64,000 nt of DNA from assembly GCA_947359465.1 (NCBI GenBank), contig OX375880.1, forward strand, positions 25,930,714-25,994,713. The letters are read 5' to 3'. Position numbers and translations under genes: made by a program. This DNA is from Metellina segmentata (Eukaryota > Arthropoda > Arachnida > Araneae > Tetragnathidae). This document shows, piece by piece, positions 1 to 11,261 of the stretch. Within the stretch, counting starts at the first letter, position 1; each line of letters begins with the position of its first letter. The notes beneath the pieces were generated by a model that was given only the letters and a program-made list of their open reading frames with translations, searched no databases and was not told where the DNA came from.

Positions 1-1260
1 TAAGATACACAGAACTTTTCGAATGCTGTATGTCTTAGTCTATGTGGGAACTTTTCTAATAACTTATTTTCTTTTTCATTTGTACGTTATTTAAAAGACG
101 TCTTAAATATTTTTAGCTATGGAAACAAATTGATGCAAAATTAACAAATATTCTTATTTATTTCGTTGAATTGTTCTTTACATAATACTTTAACTTTGTA
201 TTTTTGAAATTAAACAACCAATAACACATGATTATCGTCAGGCTAATTAGCAAAACTCGTAACTCTAATGTTAAAGTATAGTAATTACGAGTTTTGATAA
301 ATAGCTTGAGGTTATACGTTTGAACAATGCATACATTTTAAAGTAGTCAGTTCGGTTTGAAGATATTGAAAATATATTTCATTTTAATTCTCCATGAGTG
401 ATTTTTAGTGTAAACAAACGAACGAGAACGGAAGACGAGAATTTTACTTCCAGTTACCCAAAGCGAAATATTTATACGAAGCGCGTTCTATAATTTAAAA
501 AAACAACCTATTGTTCTACCACCATCTACAGTTAGTTTTACAGAAAAAGTCTCATTAAATGTTTCAGAACAAAAGTTGTGAAAACAAAAATAACATTTTT
601 CCCAGATATGTTTCGTCAAATAGCATTGGAAAACATCAAATTTTCAACTACACAACTCTGTTTTCATCAAACGATAATTTAATTTACTTTTAAGCGATAA
701 CTCTGAAACATTCAGAATATAGCAACAGTTCTGTTTTTCTGATTTTCCATAGAACAAATAGATGTTTCAAAATTATGTGTGGCTGGAATTTATATTATTG
801 TAAATATAATTATTAAATACTCAAGAAATTTTATCTTTCGTCGTCTTTTGATGATTCTTCCTGGAATAATTTGAAGAACCAAGTAAAATATGTTTAAAGT
901 GTTTAGTAATAGAATATATAAAAGATTTCTTTGCAGATAGTTATTTATTTTAACTGTCGAACGATTGGTTTTTTAACTATATAATAAAATGTAATTACTG
1001 TTGCTGTAAAAAGCGAATCCTATCCCATAGGTGTACTTATTTTGCATATTTATTTGTATAACAGTCGCTAAATTCTAAAGACTATAATACTTTTTTTTAT
1101 AAAAAAGAATTCGTATTATGCAAAATTGAACGGGTGCGCGCTTGTTAGATATTTATCCTTTGCGCTAATGTCACGTGATTATCCATGATCACGCATTGAT
1201 ATTTTGGCTCGAGAAAAATAACTAGAATCATTTGAAGTTTAATTCTTTTTGTTTTTATTC
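1..1260. other. Intronic AT-rich stretch without genes
   Basis: Lies inside gene A, downstream of exon 6. No open frame resembling the missing TM7-TM12 exons was seen on the minus strand. The only structure noticed is a short inverted repeat at about 251-296 (CAAAACTCGTAA against TTACGAGTTTTG). I see nothing else here. Confidence 0.6.
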
Positions 1261-1799
1261 TTAACCCTTCTTTGCATAATAGTGGAAATTTCCATCATAA
1301 CATTGAATGCCCAAAAATTATATAAAAGAACAAGTTCACTTTAAGTGGATCGTGTCTGGATGGATACCTTTTTAATGTCCATTGCATAAAAAAAAACATA
1401 GCTGTCAAAAATAAGCAAGTGTCACTATCAGTAAAACGAGCTTGAAGTTCGTCATTCCGCTGTTTGTTGTAGTTCAGGGTTCCCACTCTTTTTTTCTAAC
1501 CAAAAATAAGGACTTTGTAAGCACTTTCTAGGACAAAATAAGGACTTTATAAGGACTTACATAAAACATTATAGACACCGTATTATACAATGTAATATCT
1601 GACTTTCGACAAAATGGGGACACTCTTACAGATTAGTTAATCTTATAAGAACAGTAGTATGTAAAAAATTTAATATTCAAGTCTATTTTCTAAAAATTAT
1701 ACACAAATAAGACCACACAAAAATGAGATTTTTCAAAATAAGCAGTCTGATTTTTACAAAATTCAGTAGTTAATATGTGGGCATTTACGTGTATATGTA

Positions 1800-2406
1800 T
1801 CTCTACTATTATAAAAGGAAGTGTTTGTCTGTCTGTTTGTTTCTTGCCCGCGAAGTCCTGATGAATCTATGGCACTTACAGTAATGAGATTTGGCACACA
1901 GGAAGTCCAAATTTTTTACAATTTTAGGGTCGAGGCGAAATTTAAAATTCAATCTAGAACATTTTAAAATGATTTTAATAGTTTTTTCACCATTCTTCAT
2001 GCTACTGCGGTAAATGAGAGGAATAGAGAAACATCAAAATTTAGACTTTTTGCTCTCATGTGTCCCCTTGAACCATGCCAAGTACATGTACATGCCTTTG
2101 GAACCATGCCAAGTTTTTTTTTCATCTCCGAGGAGAGAACAAATTCGAATGACCTTCGTTTCTTTCGAGATTCATTCATTTGGATTTCCTTCGAAATGGA
2201 TTCCAGTAAAGCAAAAGTTTACTAAAGTTATCACTGGCGTTCTTCAGTGCTTTTTTCTATCTCGGCAATCGTTAAAGGTTGAATAAAAACTTTAACGGAT
2301 TTGAAATTTGCGGAAAATTTAACACCAGTTAACAACCAAACATCAAGGCGTTGCCCGTGGTGTTACACAGGCACGGACAATGCCGGGCTAGCCACTCAGT
2401 GGCTAG
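1800..2406 (+). mobile_element. Helitron-like non-autonomous element
   Basis: Begins TCTCTACTATTATAAAAGG followed by GTTTGTCTGTCTGTTTG, a 5' end typical of arthropod Helitrons, and ends in CTAG before T after a self-complementary stretch (AGCCACTCAGTGGCT). The flanks are A and T, which agrees with insertion between A and T without target duplication. The exact 3' CTAG is uncertain because a second CTAG lies at about 2388. Confidence 0.55.
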
Positions 2407-2559
2407 TAGTTAGTATATGTGTAAGTACATATACAAACTATAGAATGGAGACCGCAAAAAAAAAAAAAAACTTTGGATGTTGTTCTTTTATCTTTTTGCA
2501 GTGCATTTGCTTTTATAAAGAGGGAAAGAAAGAGTTAAGTTTTATGAGGACCGGACTTG

Positions 2560-2790
2560 GTGTTATCGATCTCAAAGCTGCTGTTGCAAGTTTGATTTAG
2601 TTTTCTTATTATTTTCATATTGTTTTGTTTTTATTTTTTAATGGTCTTTAAGGGTCCCCTCCCTGATCCACCAACACTTTAATTTTCAAAAATTTCCTAA
2701 TTTTTTTTTTTTAATTTCTTTTTGTTTTGGAAATTACAGTGCATACCTTCCTGTATCTGCAGCTTCAGCCTGCTTATGAAATGGAAATTA
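2560..2790 (+). repeat. Fragment of repeat family X (related to 19707-22772)
   Basis: The phrase CCTCCCTGATCCACCAACAC and the downstream TGTATCTGCAGCTTCAGC match the right arm of the inverted-repeat element near 22670-22800. It is degenerate and has no coding capacity. Confidence 0.5.
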
Positions 2791-3109
2791 CCCATCCCAG
2801 TAATTATTTTATAATACACTTTCATAAATTCATAATAAAAATAAGAAGTAAATTCATTTATTTGCACATCGGAGGTTTCAATAAAATATAATTAGTGACA
2901 AACTATTAATTTACTAAAAGTATGTAAAAGGATTGCAAGTTGCATACGTCAGAGTCAAATTTGACTGGATTGGAGACCGAACGAGTTTCTAAGAAAATAT
3001 TTTCCCGTGAACCAAAACAGATCATTAGAGTTATGCAAAAACTTTGATAAATTTACAAAAAGGCTAAAAAATAAAATGCAACTTTATTGAATAGATATTC
3101 AACTAGTTA

Positions 3110-3290
3110 CCTCAGTCCCAGCCTAAGCCATTCGGCGTATTGCCACATAATTTTGAACCACGGTCAGATGACGAGACATCTGAGCTGGTGCCCTACCCTC
3201 CAAACTTAAACACCAACCCAACGCGAGGACTTTTAGCCACGACAGCCGCTTCTACACAATATGCTTACAAACATCATTTTAATGAAACAA
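3110..3290 (-). repeat. SINE body fragment
   Basis: Contains TTTTGAACCACGGTCAGATGACGA, CAAACTTAAACACCAACCC and GCTTACAAACATC. The same order and orientation occur in the complete SINE at 49971-50298. The tRNA-derived head is missing. Confidence 0.6.
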
Positions 3291-4794
3291 AATTAATTTG
3301 AAAATAATCATCTTAGCTGACAATGGACACAGATTGCGCATGGCATAACAAAATAAAGTGAAATTCAAGCACAGTCGGCAATTGAGTATTTGTCACCCGG
3401 ATACAAAGAGAAAAAAATTATAAAGCATAGAAAAATTACTTTCGTTTTCGGTCAGCAGCCAAATACGATACGAGTCCGAAATTTCCAGTTTTCAAACGAC
3501 TTTTCCCGATTATTGAAATTCCCCGACTATTCTCGGTTTTCCAGCACTGTGGTTTACTATTTTTTCCAATCTTTTCCTCCAATGTTTTTTTTAAACGAGC
3601 CGGTTGGGTTTCTTTTGGAACTGATAACCAATTGCTTCAAATTTTCAAAGCAGAATCACTCCCGAGAAAATCTTCAAAATTTTTCTTTTTTTTTCTGGGA
3701 TAGTAGTTACAAATAATTAGAAGCATAAAAAAAGCTAGATTTAAAAAAAAATTGCAACACATCGGGTTACCACTCAGATAGCAGTATTAATTCAAATGAA
3801 TTATTTTTATATTGTTTTCGATTCACCTACAAACTTAAAAATATACTTCCACATAATTATAATAAATTTTTAAAACATTGCACTCGCGGGTAACTGAATA
3901 AAACAAAATTAATTAACATTTGATGATTGTATTCTAGTTTCCTCTATCAGGCTCTATTCTTCTAGCATTGTGAGAGCCACTCACAAGTCGAAAACAGACT
4001 ATTTTCATGGGTTTTCAAGTTTTTAAAGTGTATTATGGAGCTCATCACACACACACAAGTTACGTGCTCATCAAGAGTTGATCGAGAATTTGTATATCGC
4101 GTATCAAGGGTTGCCATTCAAGCAAGCCAGTTCCCAAATCATCACCAAAACCGTACTTGTAAGCAGTTTTATAGCCGATCAGCCGTTAAAAAAAGGTCGG
4201 AAATATTGTAAAAAAATATCGTCATTTGAAAACTTAATTTTGTTTCAAAGGAAAATAAGCACTTTCTAAGGACTATTGATGCAAAATAAGCACTTCTAAG
4301 AGCCCTTATAAATGGAAGGTCAAAATAAGCACTTATAAGCACTTTCTAAGCACCCGTGGGAACCTTGTAGTTGCAATAAACGTATGATTTCGTTTTTAAT
4401 TTTGTTTTATTATATTTGAGTTTCTATTGCTAAAAAAGTGAAAATGAGTGGAAGAAAGGTTTGTAACATGTGTTTCTGTTATTTTTAGAGCAATTTCTGA
4501 CAAAGTTTGCGTTGAATTTAAAAAATACCACATGATACCATCCTATTGTTTTTTGCTAAATTTATACTATAAATATATACTAAGATTTTTTTAACCATTT
4601 TTCCTTTAATTTTGAACATGAATTATGTCACCTTGATTTATTTCAACAATAAAGAAAACTCATGCAAAGAAGGGTTAAGACAATAGTTTTAGTAACATTA
4701 AAAATATGTCTTCGGAATTTGTTCTTATCGTTAGAGGTGATTGTGTTAAGAATTCTGCGCCTAGCTGTATTCAGATGATTTTATTTAGAGCAAA

Positions 4795-5230
4795 TTTGCT
4801 TTGAAGCGTTTTGCATGGAATCATTATTTTAAAGCCACGGCTTTTGTTAATGAAATTAAAGCATTTTTCCTTGAGAAAGGTGTTGGCTATCCTAAACTAA
4901 CGGATGATCAGTGGATCCAAAAATGTTATTTCATGGCAGGCGTTACGTCTTATTTAAATAATCTTAATCGTTAACTACAGGGGAAAGGAAACACATTTTT
5001 TTCGATGTTGGAAGAAGTCATTTCATTCGAAAACAAATTATCTCTTTTTGCTCAAGATTTTTAAAGAGAAAAATTAATTCATTTTTCAAGTTTGCTGAAA
5101 CATTGCCAAGAAAATAACTCAGTAATTAACAGTCACTATTCCAAAACAACGATTTGAAATATGAGGCAAGCTTTTCTACGGAAGTTTCAAGAATTCAGAA
5201 ATAGCATAGCGACGTTAGCCTTTTGCTTAA
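4795..5230 (+). pseudogene. Decayed hAT transposase remnant (GTF2IRD2/ZBED-like)
   Basis: A broken plus-strand frame reads FVNEIKAFFLEKG, then LTDDQWIQKCYFMAGVTSYL, then NNLNR-stop-LQGKG and ISFENKLSLFAQDF. This order (LTDxxW, then FLTDIT..LN.LN..LQGK, then KL.LF) is the C-terminal half of the hAT-derived proteins annotated as GTF2IRD2-like or FAM200-like. An in-frame stop after NNLNR and later stops show it is dead. I recognise the family from motif order only; no termini were found. Confidence 0.6.
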
Positions 5231-5439
5231 AAAACTCTCGGTGCTGACGTAACATACTTGCATTTTTCTCTCTTTAATACTGGCATTAGTGCTTTTAATA
5301 ATCCAATTAGTGGAGTTAAAAACAGAATTATGCAGCTCCAAATTTTAAGGCCTTAATGTTAAGGTGGAAAAATTGGAGAAAAATAAATGTGATCTTAGTT
5401 CACAGAAAACGTGGTCTGCTTTCAAAGCGTATCACTACT

Positions 5440-5736
5440 CGGTATAGCATCATTTGGATAATTATGTCGCCAAAATTCTTTACACCTTTCATATGATTTA
5501 CACTCAAAATAAGCCTCAAGCAGCGCAATTCTCTAAATGTGCGATCAACTCGTCTTGCAATGAAGAAGAAAATGACGTGGAACTTTATTATCGCACAAAT
5601 TAAGCGCGAAGATAATCAAACAATGAATATTGAAGACTCGATAAAACTATAAGCATATGATAAAATTCAATAATTCAGAAAAAACATGGGCAATAATTTT
5701 TTAAAGTTGGAGAACGGGAATCTTTAGGACACTCTG
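5440..5736 (-). mobile_element. Truncated mariner-like end (same family as 62213-63041)
   Basis: The segment ATGTCGCCAAAATTCTTTAC through TTTATTATCGCACAA to the terminus AGGACACTCTG-TA matches the right end of the element at 62213-63041, including the transposase N-terminal region. It is interrupted and lacks the other end. Confidence 0.65.
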
Positions 5737-6594
5737 TATATCCCTATATATCAGTACTATACTTATACATCACTGTAGAACATGAATAGAAAACATTGTT
5801 TAGTTACAACATCCTTGCAAAGTGCTTCTTTGCAGCAATGTATACAATAAATGCTCAAAATTACGGTCACCAACAGTAATACACGCTTGGTAATGTCGAA
5901 GGAGTGATAGGCGAATAGTTCCGAAGATGCCAAGCATTTCGCGCACTCTTGCAGTCGCAATGGGTAGTCGACCAAGCAACGAGTTCCTCAATTGAGTGAA
6001 CTGGAGTCACGTAAACGATGGGCTTCAGATGCCCCCATAAGAACTAATCGATGCTCGATAAATCTGGCGATTGGGGCCAACGGACCGGTCCCCCACGTCC
6101 AATCCATCACCCCGCAAAACTGGTATCCAAGTAATTACGTACAACCACGTTGAAATGATCTGGCGCACCATCATGCTACAGCCACATGTGATTGCGAACG
6201 ACAGTCGGAATATCTTGCAGCAATTTTGGTAAAACCTCTTCCAGAAAAATACAATAATGTGAGCCATTGAGTCGCGTTGGTAGAAGATATGGGCCTATGA
6301 GGAAATCGTTCACAACGCCGCCCAAATTTTCATAGAGAAGCGTTTTTGGAATGCATGTGAACGTGTATCGTGTGGATTTTCTGTTGCCCACACATGAGTA
6401 TTGTGCACATTGAAAACTCCTTCCTGTGTAGAAGTCGCCTCATCTGTGAATAGCACAGAAGCTGGGAAATCAGGCTGCAACGCACATTGCTGCAAGAACC
6501 ATTGGCAGAATTCCACCCGCAGCGGGTAATCACTTGAATGCAACGCTTGCACTCTCTGAATATGGAATGGGTGTAAACGTTCTTCATACTATAA

Positions 6595-7435
6595 GACCCG
6601 GTGCACACATCAATCATGTCGTTCCAAGGAATGAAGAGTGATGGCTCCCACCACTCGGACCACGGCTCTTTCAGATGACACCAGGGGATCCCATAACTCT
6701 GCAGATCATGGGTCTATCCGTGTAGGAGGAATATGTCAGTCTCTGACGTGGCGAAGCCGCTCTAGTCAGCAGGCTATCGGTTTGGGTCGTAGGAACTGGC
6801 ACAGGGCGATGCCGCTGTTCCTGCGGTCAAGTAGCGACAGGAACCTCCTAAGGTTCCACACGGAAACTAGCGGTGTCGGGACCACTCCCCGGCTGTCCGA
6901 GGCTAATACCTGTACGCTAACGAAAGAAGGCTATCTGGCGGACGGCAAGGGTCGGTAAAACTCCATAAATGATGGCGCCGGTTCTGCCCACGGTACTGGA
7001 TAAACACATCCGGTTTTTCAACGTGCGACACCGCTACCGAAACGCAAGTGCAGTCTGAGATACATTAGATCCAATCGAGTAGTGCACACATGCCTCCGGT
7101 GCCGCTGCGGCGACACACGTCCAACGTGCGTGCAATGTGTACCTCAGTTCCCCACAGCTCGCCGCACACGCGTCTCCGTTACCTTGTTTTCATAAACAAA
7201 TGGAATATAAATAAGAATTAATAAATGGTTGTATCCAGTAACGTCTATTTTATTTCAAAATATACTTCTTGTACATCAAGTAAGCGAGATAAACACGTTT
7301 TCTTCGATATAATATTTATCGCAAATGGCGCATATGAGTATTTGCGTCATTTCACGGTTATGTGTGTGCATGGTAGTTTGGCTTCGGTGTCGCAGCGGCC
7401 CCGCACGTTGAAAAATCGGATGTGTGCACCAGGCC
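6595..7435. mobile_element. PIF/Harbinger-like MITE
   Basis: Termini GACCCGGTGCACACATC and GATGTGTGCACCAGGCC are inverted repeats, flanked on both sides by TAA, the 3-bp target duplication usual for PIF/Harbinger. The inverted repeat continues inward (CGGTTTTTCAACGTGCG at 7011 against CGCACGTTGAAAAATCGG at about 7403-7420). No transposase. About 0.44 kb after removing the nested insertion at 6612-7003. Confidence 0.75.
6612..7003 (+). mobile_element. GC-richer insertion with target duplication, probable SINE or 5'-truncated LINE tail
   Basis: Bounded by the direct repeat ACACATC (6605-6611 and 7004-7010), which splits the left inverted repeat of the surrounding Harbinger-like element. The insert is clearly GC-richer than its flanks and ends GGTACTGGATAA. 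The open frame within it (6638-6958) has no recognisable domain. The class is unknown; a retroposed element is inferred from the variable-length duplication and the absence of inverted termini. Confidence 0.6.
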
Positions 7436-8250
7436 TAAGACTCTCCAAATGGTGGGTTGACTCACATATATACGGCATGCTATAGCTCTTGTACTTGGGT
7501 GGAGTGTTTCATCCACAGTGTTCAAGATGGTTTCTTCCGTGTTTGGATAGTTCTTGAACAAGTTCTTCCGTCATCTGGCGACTAATGAAACATTTTCACA
7601 AATGTACCGATGCAACCGCTCAAACATTTTGTGGTTCGGCATACGCCTGTTCCGAAAACGTTCCTCATACAGCCGCAGCCTTGCTCTGCCGTTCCCATTA
7701 TCAGCACTGTATCATATGCATGTCCGCCTTTTCATTATTTGTAAAATCTCCCACCACGGCCGGCAGCACAGTCGCAAATGACGTTTTCCCGCAGATGCAT
7801 CAGATCACGGATGGCCAGGCACACTACTGCGCTCCACCCACAGCATTGCCAGCCAATCACAACTTCCGAGTTTGTATCTCTGTTGGTGGTCGCAATTTTG
7901 AGCATTTATTGTGAACATTGCTGCAAATAAGCACTTTGCAATGATGTTGTAAATAAACAATGATTTTTCTGTTCATGTCTCATTTTTTTTTTGTGTTTGT
8001 GCCTCCACGCTTCACTTCCGACCCTACATTCCTAAACGAAAAATGTATTTTTTAGTAAGCTGTACCACCCCTCCAAGTTTGTCCCATGACCGTAGAATCA
8101 TCCTGTAGAGAGAGAGAGATAAAGGAGCTTCATAACAATACTCGCAAGGCTCAAGGGGTTAGAGCCCCTAAGAGATTGCACGCATGTTTACACATGCTTT
8201 TACATTTTGCAAAATGCATATCTGTAATTTAATTTCATCAAATTTCTTAC

Positions 8251-8363
8251 CAGCATAATGCAACTAGAATAAATCGTTGCCTCAGTATATTATTTTTGAA
8301 GAAATCCAAAGGTGAATGCTTCTTTTCTCCGACTTTATTCTTCTTGAACTTTTCTCCAAGCCT
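8251..8363 (-). CDS. SLC22 gene A, exon 6 (loop to start of TM7)
   Basis: Acceptor TTTTTAAG before AGGCTTGG and donor CTG before GTAAGAAA. The 113-bp exon encodes a basic loop, then SPLDFFKNNILRQRF and ILVALC. The paralogous exon of gene B (59134-59246) also has 113 bp and encodes SPLDFFRYPTLRKRF. It enters in phase 0 and leaves two bases of a codon. In SLC22 proteins this is the end of the large cytoplasmic loop and the first residues of TM7. The next exon lies outside the window. Confidence 0.86.
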
Positions 8364-8837
8364 CTTAAAAATACACCACGTATAAGACCTTTAATAGCCA
8401 AAACGATTTTGAATAACTCAATACATTTTAAATTTTAACTGTATATGTATTGAGAAATATATAAGAATAATGATAAGAAATATTTAATCATCACGATACA
8501 TTTCTATAAGACATGTCAATAAGTTATATTTAATTTTTTGATTATTTTCATGTCACGAATGGCGTATTCCAAATGAATTACATAAAATATCAGCATAAAT
8601 AGTCGATTACTACTTCCCTGATGTTTCTATTTCATATATGAAAACACATTTTTCAATCTCCTACCCAATCTCACATTCACAGTTCTATAAACTGGTTGGT
8701 TTTACTTAATGAACCTTGGCACAGCTTCTCAAGAAGACAAAATTTCTACCTAGTCAGCATTTGAATAAAGAGTGATTTTAGTTTTTACTTTTTTTTATCT
8801 TCAAAATTATATTTTAGATTTAAATGTCTAAAAATTT
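8364..8837. other. Intron of gene A without recognisable features
   Basis: AT-rich sequence between exon 6 and the tandem repeat. No open frame of note and no terminal repeats were seen. Confidence 0.5.
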
Positions 8838-8995
8838 AATATTTACAGTACATTTTCAATATTAAAAATTAATAAAGTTAATATTTTCAATACATATTTA
8901 ATATTCGCAATTAATAAAGTTAATATTTACAATACATATTTAATATTTACAATTAATAAAGTTAATATTTACAATACGTATTTAATATTCATAAA
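8838..8995. repeat. Tandem repeat, about 42-bp unit, roughly 3.5 copies
   Basis: The phrase AATTAATAAAGTTAATATT followed by ACAATACATATTTAATATT recurs with small changes. Extremely AT-rich and intronic. Confidence 0.75.
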
Positions 8996-9553
8996 TAATG
9001 ATGTTTAATATTTATATTTTTAAATAGATGTAAACAAATCAAATTCACTAACAATTGAATTTTACACCAACTAAATGATTATTTCGCTGATGGAAAATTT
9101 GAATTATACAGAACAAAAGATTTAGAAATGGCTAATTCCATGCCAAAGTGCACCATAACACAGAATTTTAAAATTAGATTTTCATTCATTTTTTCTAAAA
9201 AATTATGTACTTAATAGGTCAAACTTCTGTATTCAAAAGTGGACACAAAGTTTATGTTTTAGAATTTGGCAATACCCGGAATCAAAAGTAGAGTTTATAT
9301 CCACATGAAAGAAAGTGCGTTCATATTAATCACACTCACAATTCAATTTTTGCGCTTTGATAAAGACCCTTTAAAATTTTCTTGGCCTAAGACACAGGAC
9401 ATATCCGAAATTTATTTTAGTAATCATTCAGTAAATAGACTCCCTGAACCAGCATTTGATAAACGAATGCACTATACATTTTTAAATGTTAAGTTCAATG
9501 ACTTAAACATGGGATAATATGTTTTCTATATTTTATTATGCAAGATTAAGAAA

Positions 9554-9645
9554 TATGTTTCTAAAGTATGTTTTCTTAGTGTTTAAATTGTCAATAAAAA
9601 TGTTTCTAATGTATGTTTTCTTAGTGTTTCAATTGTCAATAAAAA
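9554..9645. repeat. Two-copy 45-bp direct repeat
   Basis: TGTTTCTAAAGTATG, then TTTTCTTAGTGTTT, then ATTGTCAATAAAAA occurs twice, 45 bp apart, with two differences. Confidence 0.75.
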
Positions 9646-9660
9646 TGTTTTTGTGAAGTG

Positions 9661-10064
9661 TAGTGTGGGTCACATTTGCCATGTAGTGTGAGTCACAAAC
9701 AAAATGTCATGTTATAAAATTAATTATATATTTAATTAATCTATTAATAATCTGCTATTAAAGTACAATTATTGGAAGTAACAATAATTTTAAAACAAAA
9801 TTTTTTGATAGTCAACAGAGGAAGAAACAAGAGTTTTTGTACTTAATCAAAATATCACTTCCCTTTCATGTAGTGTGGGTCACAGCTCAGTTTTCCCCAT
9901 GTACATAGAATACCCAGTAAGATAAATGAAATTTTGTAGCTAATTATGTATAAATTAAACCTTTACTAAAGTAAAACAAGTTGCAAATCTCATTTTATTG
10001 TAATAATAATTTTTTTATGGTAGCTTTAAGATTCAAGTTTAGCTCACTTGTAGTGTGAGTCATG
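9661..10064 (+). repeat. Four dispersed copies of TAGTGTGRGTCAY
   Basis: Copies start at 9661, 9684, 9871 and 10051: TAGTGTGGGTCACA, TAGTGTGAGTCACA, TAGTGTGGGTCACA and TAGTGTGAGTCATG. The intervening DNA is not repeated. The two GAG copies contain the AP-1 core TGAGTCA. Whether these are protein sites or remains of a transposon end is unknown. Confidence 0.5.
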
Positions 10065-10986
10065 CATGGAACTAGCCAAATGTAATTTCATGCGAAATTT
10101 TGCACGTGTTTCATAATAATAAGTACTTAGTTCTCAAATCGCATTCTTATACAAACGAAACTTACAACTTTCATTATCAGCTGCAGTAAAACAAAGCCGA
10201 ATTTTCATATAGTTAAAAATGCTCCCTGGGCTAAAATAAGCATATTACAACAATAAAATTTCAGGACATAAAAAATAGATACCTTTGTCAATATGATGTT
10301 AGAGGTTTCATGTTTTCTGTGTTTTTCTTCACAGTTAATATGCATTTAGAAAAAATTGAAAATCGCATTTTTCATATTTTTACTTGTTTATATTTTTCTT
10401 TTCTAACAAATAGAAATATACTCATCAAATTACACCATGTTTTTTTACTATAAAACATTCATTAACAATACATTTTGATTTGTTCCTTCTGTTTTTAGCT
10501 ATAGAGAACCTAATATTTGCAGGTGCTCATTATAAGTATGATCTTTTTAAAAACCGATTTTCATCGAAATCCGTAGAATTTCAGATTTGCTTATTTTGCA
10601 TTAATGACCCAGTTCTTTACTAAACAAGTGTCTGAAAAGTTATGAACTGGTGAAAATTTATCTTTTATCCAGTTCTGCGAGACAATGACAATTTTTTACA
10701 TGCAATTTGATATCGTTAATTCAAAGTAATATGCGTCAAACAATTCATTTCAAGACGCTGAAATAGGTTTTTCATTTTTAAAGCGCATGACTATTTTTCT
10801 GTGCTTCTGAAGAACATAGAAAAATGTTGAGAGTTTATTCAACCCACCAGACAATGACGGTTAATGAAATGCGTTAATTAAGTAACTTCGAAAGCTATAA
10901 TATTTTACGTGAAAATTCAAAATAAATTATTATTTTGTTTTAGTTATAAAATGTAAGTATCCTATTCGCTACTGCAAGTCACTAAC
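10065..10986. other. Intron of gene A without recognisable features
   Basis: AT-rich, no significant open frame, and no terminal inverted repeat seen. Confidence 0.5.
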
Positions 10987-11119
10987 CTCTATTTTATGTA
11001 AAATTTCATTACTTTCATGAGCTGTTTTCCCATTCGTTTTACTGATTTTTTCCATAATTTTGGCAGCTTCTTTATATCTTTCCTGAGATATCAACCAACT
11101 GGGAGACTCTGGCAGAATC
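10987..11119 (-). CDS. SLC22 gene A, exon 5 (large intracellular loop)
   Basis: Acceptor ATATTGCAG before GATTCTGCC and donor GAG before GTTAGTGAC. The exon (133 bp) encodes ILPESPSWLISQERYKEAA followed by KIMEKISKTNGK. LPESPxWL directly after TM6 is a signature of SLC22 transporters and starts the cytoplasmic loop that often carries regulatory phosphosites. The gene B counterpart (60317-60446) has 130 bp, one codon less. Phase: it takes two bases from exon 4 and ends on a complete codon. Confidence 0.92.
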
Positions 11120-11261
11120 CTGCAATATGCTTAGATTTAAAAAAGATAATTCATATCAACACAATAGTTTTAAAATATTATTTTTTTGTTTCATCATCAG
11201 ACATATTTCTGTACTTCAAATTCAATTTATTTTAAATATTTAGATTCCAAGTATGCAAATT

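Larger units (their letters stand above)
1475..4367. mobile_element. hAT-5-like element (TIR CAGGGTTCCCA), 5-bp target duplication
   Basis: Starts CAGGGTTCCCAC and ends GTGGGAACCTTG. It is flanked by the direct repeat TAGTT (1470-1474 and 4368-4372). Subterminal sequence is full of repeated phrases such as AAGGACTT and AAGCACTTTCTAAG at both ends. The same termini and a 5-bp duplication occur at 35577-36137, which supports one family. No long transposase frame is visible. It contains a Helitron-like piece (1800-2406), a fragment of repeat family X (about 2560-2790) and a SINE fragment (about 3110-3290). Confidence 0.72.
1265..4674. mobile_element. piggyBac-like non-autonomous element, host of later insertions
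   Basis: Flanked by TTAA at 1261-1264 and 4675-4678. The termini are perfect 13-bp inverted repeats, CCCTTCTTTGCAT and its complement, as expected for piggyBac elements, which insert at TTAA. No transposase frame is present. After removing the hAT-5-like insertion (1475-4367) only about 0.5 kb belongs to this element, so it is a MITE-sized derivative. It sits in an intron of gene A. Confidence 0.8.
5777..8105 (-). mobile_element. Decayed DD41D-type mariner carrying nested insertions
   Basis: Minus-strand frames across 5847-6590 and 7440-7790 match, piece by piece, the intact transposase at 54993-56069: HTH region (MPNHKMFERLHRY), QPDFPASVLFTDEAT, HVWATENPH and the C-terminus RNFEHLL. Stops and frameshifts are frequent. 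The right terminus (ATCATCCTG before TA, ending at 8105) resembles the intact element's end. The copy is split by a Harbinger-like insertion at 6595-7435. About 110 bp at 5777-5890 recur inverted at about 7865-7975, including the last codons of the transposase, so the right end is chimeric. Confidence 0.75.

Noticed and set aside
2014..2600. Open frames of 90 and 99 residues
   Set aside because: They lie in Helitron-like and X-type repeat DNA with a poly-A run and show no domain.
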